A stretch of 8,718 nucleotides of DNA, taken from positions 1-8,718 of the forward strand of contig JAENVX010000426.1 of assembly GCA_016650355.1 (NCBI GenBank), written 5' to 3'. Numbering within the stretch: the first letter of the stretch is position 1; every line of letters begins with the position of its first letter. Shown piece after piece: positions 6,963-8,718 of the stretch. The translations under genes and the position numbers were made by a program. The notes beneath the pieces were generated by a model. That model had not been told where the DNA came from, searched no databases, and worked only from the letters and a program-made list of their open reading frames with translations. The DNA is from Bacteroidia bacterium. Lineage in GTDB: Bacteria > Bacteroidota > Bacteroidia > Cytophagales > Cyclobacteriaceae.

Positions 6963-7853
6963 TTGATTTCATACACAAAAGCACCAATTCAAGAATTGAA
7001 AAGCCAACTATTTGAGCAAATGGCAGTTCGCGTCTTGGTAAAGCGCGAGGACCTCAATCATCCTTTTATTTCGGGCAACAAATGGTGGAAGCTGAAATAT
7101 AACCTTGAAGAAGCTAAGGCGCTTAACTGCGATACCTTGTTGACCTTTGGAGGCGCCTACTCCAACCATATTTATGCTACTGCGGCAGCAGCTAAAGAAG
7201 GAGGTTTTAAATGCATAGGCATTATTCGTGGGGAAAAGGTTCAGCCATTAAATTCCACCCTCGCTTTCGCGGAAAGCTGTGGCATGAAATTACATTACGT
7301 ATCACGCGAAGCTTATCGACAAAAAATAGAATCATCATTCATTCAAAACCTTCAGGACCAGTTTGGTAATTTTTTTCTCATCCCCGAAGGAGGCACAAAT
7401 GAATTGGCGGTAAAGGGCGTTGCTGAATTTGCACTGTTATTGATCGAAGAAACAGAATTCGATTATCTCTGCTTGCCAGTTGGTACTGGTGGAACTATGG
7501 CTGGTATAGTAGTTCAATTAGCTGGTAAGAAAAAGATCATCGGCTACTCCGCTCTAAAGGGAGGCAGCTTTTTAAATAACGAAATAAAAAAATTTGGTGG
7601 TGATGCGTTTAGCAATTGGCGAATTGAGGAGGCCTATCACTTTGGTGGCTATGCGAAAACAGATAAAGTGCTAGGAGACTTTATGAAGGATGCAGAAGGA
7701 AAACATCACCTTCTGTTGGATCAGGTTTATACAGGTAAAATGCTTTTTGGAGTTTTTGATCAAATCAATAAAGGTCTGTTCAATAAAGGCTCAACGATTT
7801 TGGTTTTGCATACAGGTGGTTTGCGGGGAAGGATAAAATTAGAAGATAACTAA
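6963..7853 (+). CDS. PLP-dependent enzyme, ACC deaminase/D-cysteine desulfhydrase family (likely D-cysteine desulfhydrase-like)
   Basis: A cytoplasmic fold-type II PLP enzyme of 296 residues. The cofactor lysine is K40 in SGNKWWKLKYN, matching K51 of Pseudomonas ACC deaminase (GGNKTRKLEY). S67 and N68 in AYSNH match the catalytic S78-N79 pair. PVGTGGTMAG (172-181) is the phosphate-binding glycine loop. Two residues separate the subfamilies: ACC deaminase has Glu295 (VYEGK) and Leu322 (HLGG), while plant D-cysteine desulfhydrase has Ser and Thr. Here they are T257 (VYTGK) and T284 (HTGG). This argues against ACC deaminase and suits release of H2S, ammonia and pyruvate from D-cysteine, or a related amino acid; the true substrate is inferred. 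Length is a little below the 325-340 common in the family. TTG 6963 is chosen because an upstream in-frame stop precludes any ATG and the conserved PIQEL lies at residues 8-12; the first internal Met (M20) would remove that conserved strand. Confidence 0.88.
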   Translation: MISYTKAPIQELKSQLFEQMAVRVLVKREDLNHPFISGNKWWKLKYNLEEAKALNCDTLLTFGGAYSNHIYATAAAAKEGGFKCIGIIRGEKVQPLNSTLAFAESCGMKLHYVSREAYRQKIESSFIQNLQDQFGNFFLIPEGGTNELAVKGVAEFALLLIEETEFDYLCLPVGTGGTMAGIVVQLAGKKKIIGYSALKGGSFLNNEIKKFGGDAFSNWRIEEAYHFGGYAKTDKVLGDFMKDAEGKHHLLLDQVYTGKMLFGVFDQINKGLFNKGSTILVLHTGGLRGRIKLEDN

Positions 7854-7876
7854 TTACCTTACAATTGATATCCGGC

Positions 7877-8400
7877 ATGACCATAAAAAAAATTGATGAA
7901 TACATTGAGAATTTTTTATCGCAACGTTTTTGTTGAGTCTGTTCTCCTTCTTGCCGTTATTATACAAATTCATTTCAGGAATAGATCTTTTTAGAAATGG
8001 CAGGAAGATAGCTCAATCTTTCTTTGAGAAATTACAACTCTGGACTGGGCTTTATCTCGCCTTTTTCTTAACCATGCATGTGAGTGTAGTTTTTGCTGGC
8101 CGTTTCATTCTACACCTCGACACCAATTTTTATTTTGGTGTTTCCGTGATAAATACGTTCCCATTCATTCTGTTTTTTATCCCATACTATAGTTTAGCGA
8201 TCATGTCGTTCTTTGGGCACATAGCCTCACTCCATAACAAAAAAATGAAACACACGATTTTAGGATTGACTCCCAGGGGTCAGTAAAAATTGATTTTATA
8301 TCTCGGATTAGTCATCACCACCTTAATATTTTATGGATTAACCAACCATTTTAAGGGAGTTGTCATTCCTGAAGAATACAACGTGATGATTGGCAAGTAA
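7877..8400 (+). pseudogene. Disrupted gene for a four-helix membrane protein (two frameshifts, one in-frame stop)
   Basis: Three reading frames join into one continuous protein. From ATG 7877 the frame reads MTIKKIDEYIENFLSQRF, then shifts near the T5 run at 7927-7931 into VESVLLLAVIIQ. It shifts again near AAA 7966-7968 into FISGIDLFRNGRK and stays open to a TAA at 8284-8286. The same frame continues after that stop with KLILYLGLVITTLIFYG and a C terminus NVMIGK ending in TAA at 8398-8400. Removing one base from each run gives 174 codons, stop included, which fits exactly the 524-base length. The restored product has four likely membrane helices (about 19-35, 52-74, 93-116 and 137-155) and membrane-proximal histidines (H67, H114, H119). 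The layout resembles small cytochrome-b-like membrane proteins, but I do not recognise the family with confidence. The longest uninterrupted piece, from TTG 7930 to 8286, could still yield a 118-residue fragment. The gene starts 23 bases after the PLP-enzyme stop. Sequencing error is the alternative explanation. Confidence 0.72.
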
Positions 8401-8415
8401 AGTAGTTATATCCTT

Positions 8416-8718
8416 TCAATGGCGGATAACGTTACGCAACCACATGAAAGGTTTGAATCCACTGCTTTCATCTGGCAATCCCCCGCTTTCGCCTGCTGCT
8501 TTTACTTTTTCAATTGTATAAAATGCACTGGGTAAAATTTCCTTTAGTTTTCCCAAAAGATCATCCAGGCGTTCGCGCTGGAGTACTGTAAACACCAGGT
8601 TTTCATTTCCATCAGGTCCTTCGGCAATAACTTTAGTATATCGGAAATTATGCGTAGTTAAAAATTGTATAAATTCTGTCACATTTTTCCGAGTGATGAT
8701 ACGCACGATTACCTTACC
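8416..8718 (-). CDS. UPF0316/DUF2179 membrane-associated protein, C-terminal part (5' end outside window)
   Basis: The 100 visible codons run in from the right edge and end at TGA 8416. They match the C-terminal cytoplasmic DUF2179 domain of UPF0316 (YebE-like/DUF5698) proteins: GKVIVRIITRKN at the start, AEGPDGNENLVFTVLQR in the middle and AFYTIEKV near the end. Family members carry about three membrane helices before this domain; these would lie beyond the window. Reading continues upstream of GTG 8706 without a stop and with conserved residues (GKVI), so that GTG is not the start. A short tail (GFKPFMWLRNVIRH) extends past the usual domain end. The gene is convergent with the disrupted membrane gene, 15 bases apart, with no visible terminator between them. 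The molecular function of the family is unknown. Confidence 0.85.
   Translation of the reverse strand, partial: GKVIVRIITRKNVTEFIQFLTTHNFRYTKVIAEGPDGNENLVFTVLQRERLDDLLGKLKEILPSAFYTIEKVKAAGESGGLPDESSGFKPFMWLRNVIRH

Noticed and set aside
7930..8286. A 118-codon frame starting at TTG 7930 as an intact gene
   Set aside because: Its first residues (before FISGIDLF) come from the wrong frame of the older gene, and coding sequence of the same protein continues on both sides; it is better read as part of a pseudogene.
8704..8706. GTG as the start of a 96-residue UPF0316 fragment
   Set aside because: The frame stays open to the window edge and the residues before it (GKVI) belong to the conserved domain, so the gene begins outside the window.
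1..8718. CRISPR arrays, tRNA/rRNA genes, insertion sequences or phage/defence genes
   Set aside because: No spaced direct repeats, cloverleaf, transposase motif or terminal inverted repeats were seen by eye on either strand.

Overview
The window looks like chromosomal DNA from a member of the Bacteroidota, probably Cytophagia-like. The DNA is moderately AT-rich and the starts lack clear Shine-Dalgarno sequences. An RND pump fused to its outer-membrane channel is a family habit of this phylum, and the adaptor is a lipoprotein. The placement is inferred from protein character only; no 16S or other taxonomic marker is present.

Layout. Positions 1-5788 (minus strand) hold a heavy-metal efflux locus. 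In transcription order it has a small exported His/Asp-rich protein of unknown function (5788-5417), a 1451-residue CzcA/CusA-type RND transporter with a whole TolC-like outer-membrane protein fused to its C terminus (5287-932), and a lipoprotein periplasmic adaptor (911 to beyond position 1). A 128-base leader with a small hairpin separates the first two. Together these would form an envelope-spanning pump that exports metal ions. The pump motifs favour divalent cations (Zn, Co, Cd, Ni) over Cu(I)/Ag(I).

Positions 5868-6926 (minus strand) encode a PA0069-family radical SAM protein of unknown function. It lies in the same direction as the pump genes, but nothing ties it to them functionally. 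Across a 36-base AT-rich divergent spacer, positions 6963-7853 (plus strand) encode a PLP-dependent enzyme of the ACC deaminase/D-cysteine desulfhydrase family. Its active-site residues point away from ACC deaminase. Both divergent genes appear to start with non-ATG codons.

Positions 7877-8400 (plus strand) carry a broken gene for a four-helix membrane protein. Two +1 frameshifts and one in-frame stop interrupt a reading frame that is otherwise recognisable from end to end. A convergent UPF0316/DUF2179 protein (8718-8416, minus strand) runs off the right edge.

There is no gene-free stretch longer than 300 bases. I saw no RNA gene, CRISPR array, insertion sequence or attachment site. Nothing here is a clearly new system. 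The best leads are the internal signal-peptide-like segment of the pump fusion, its uncharacterised small exported partner, and the multiply disrupted membrane gene.
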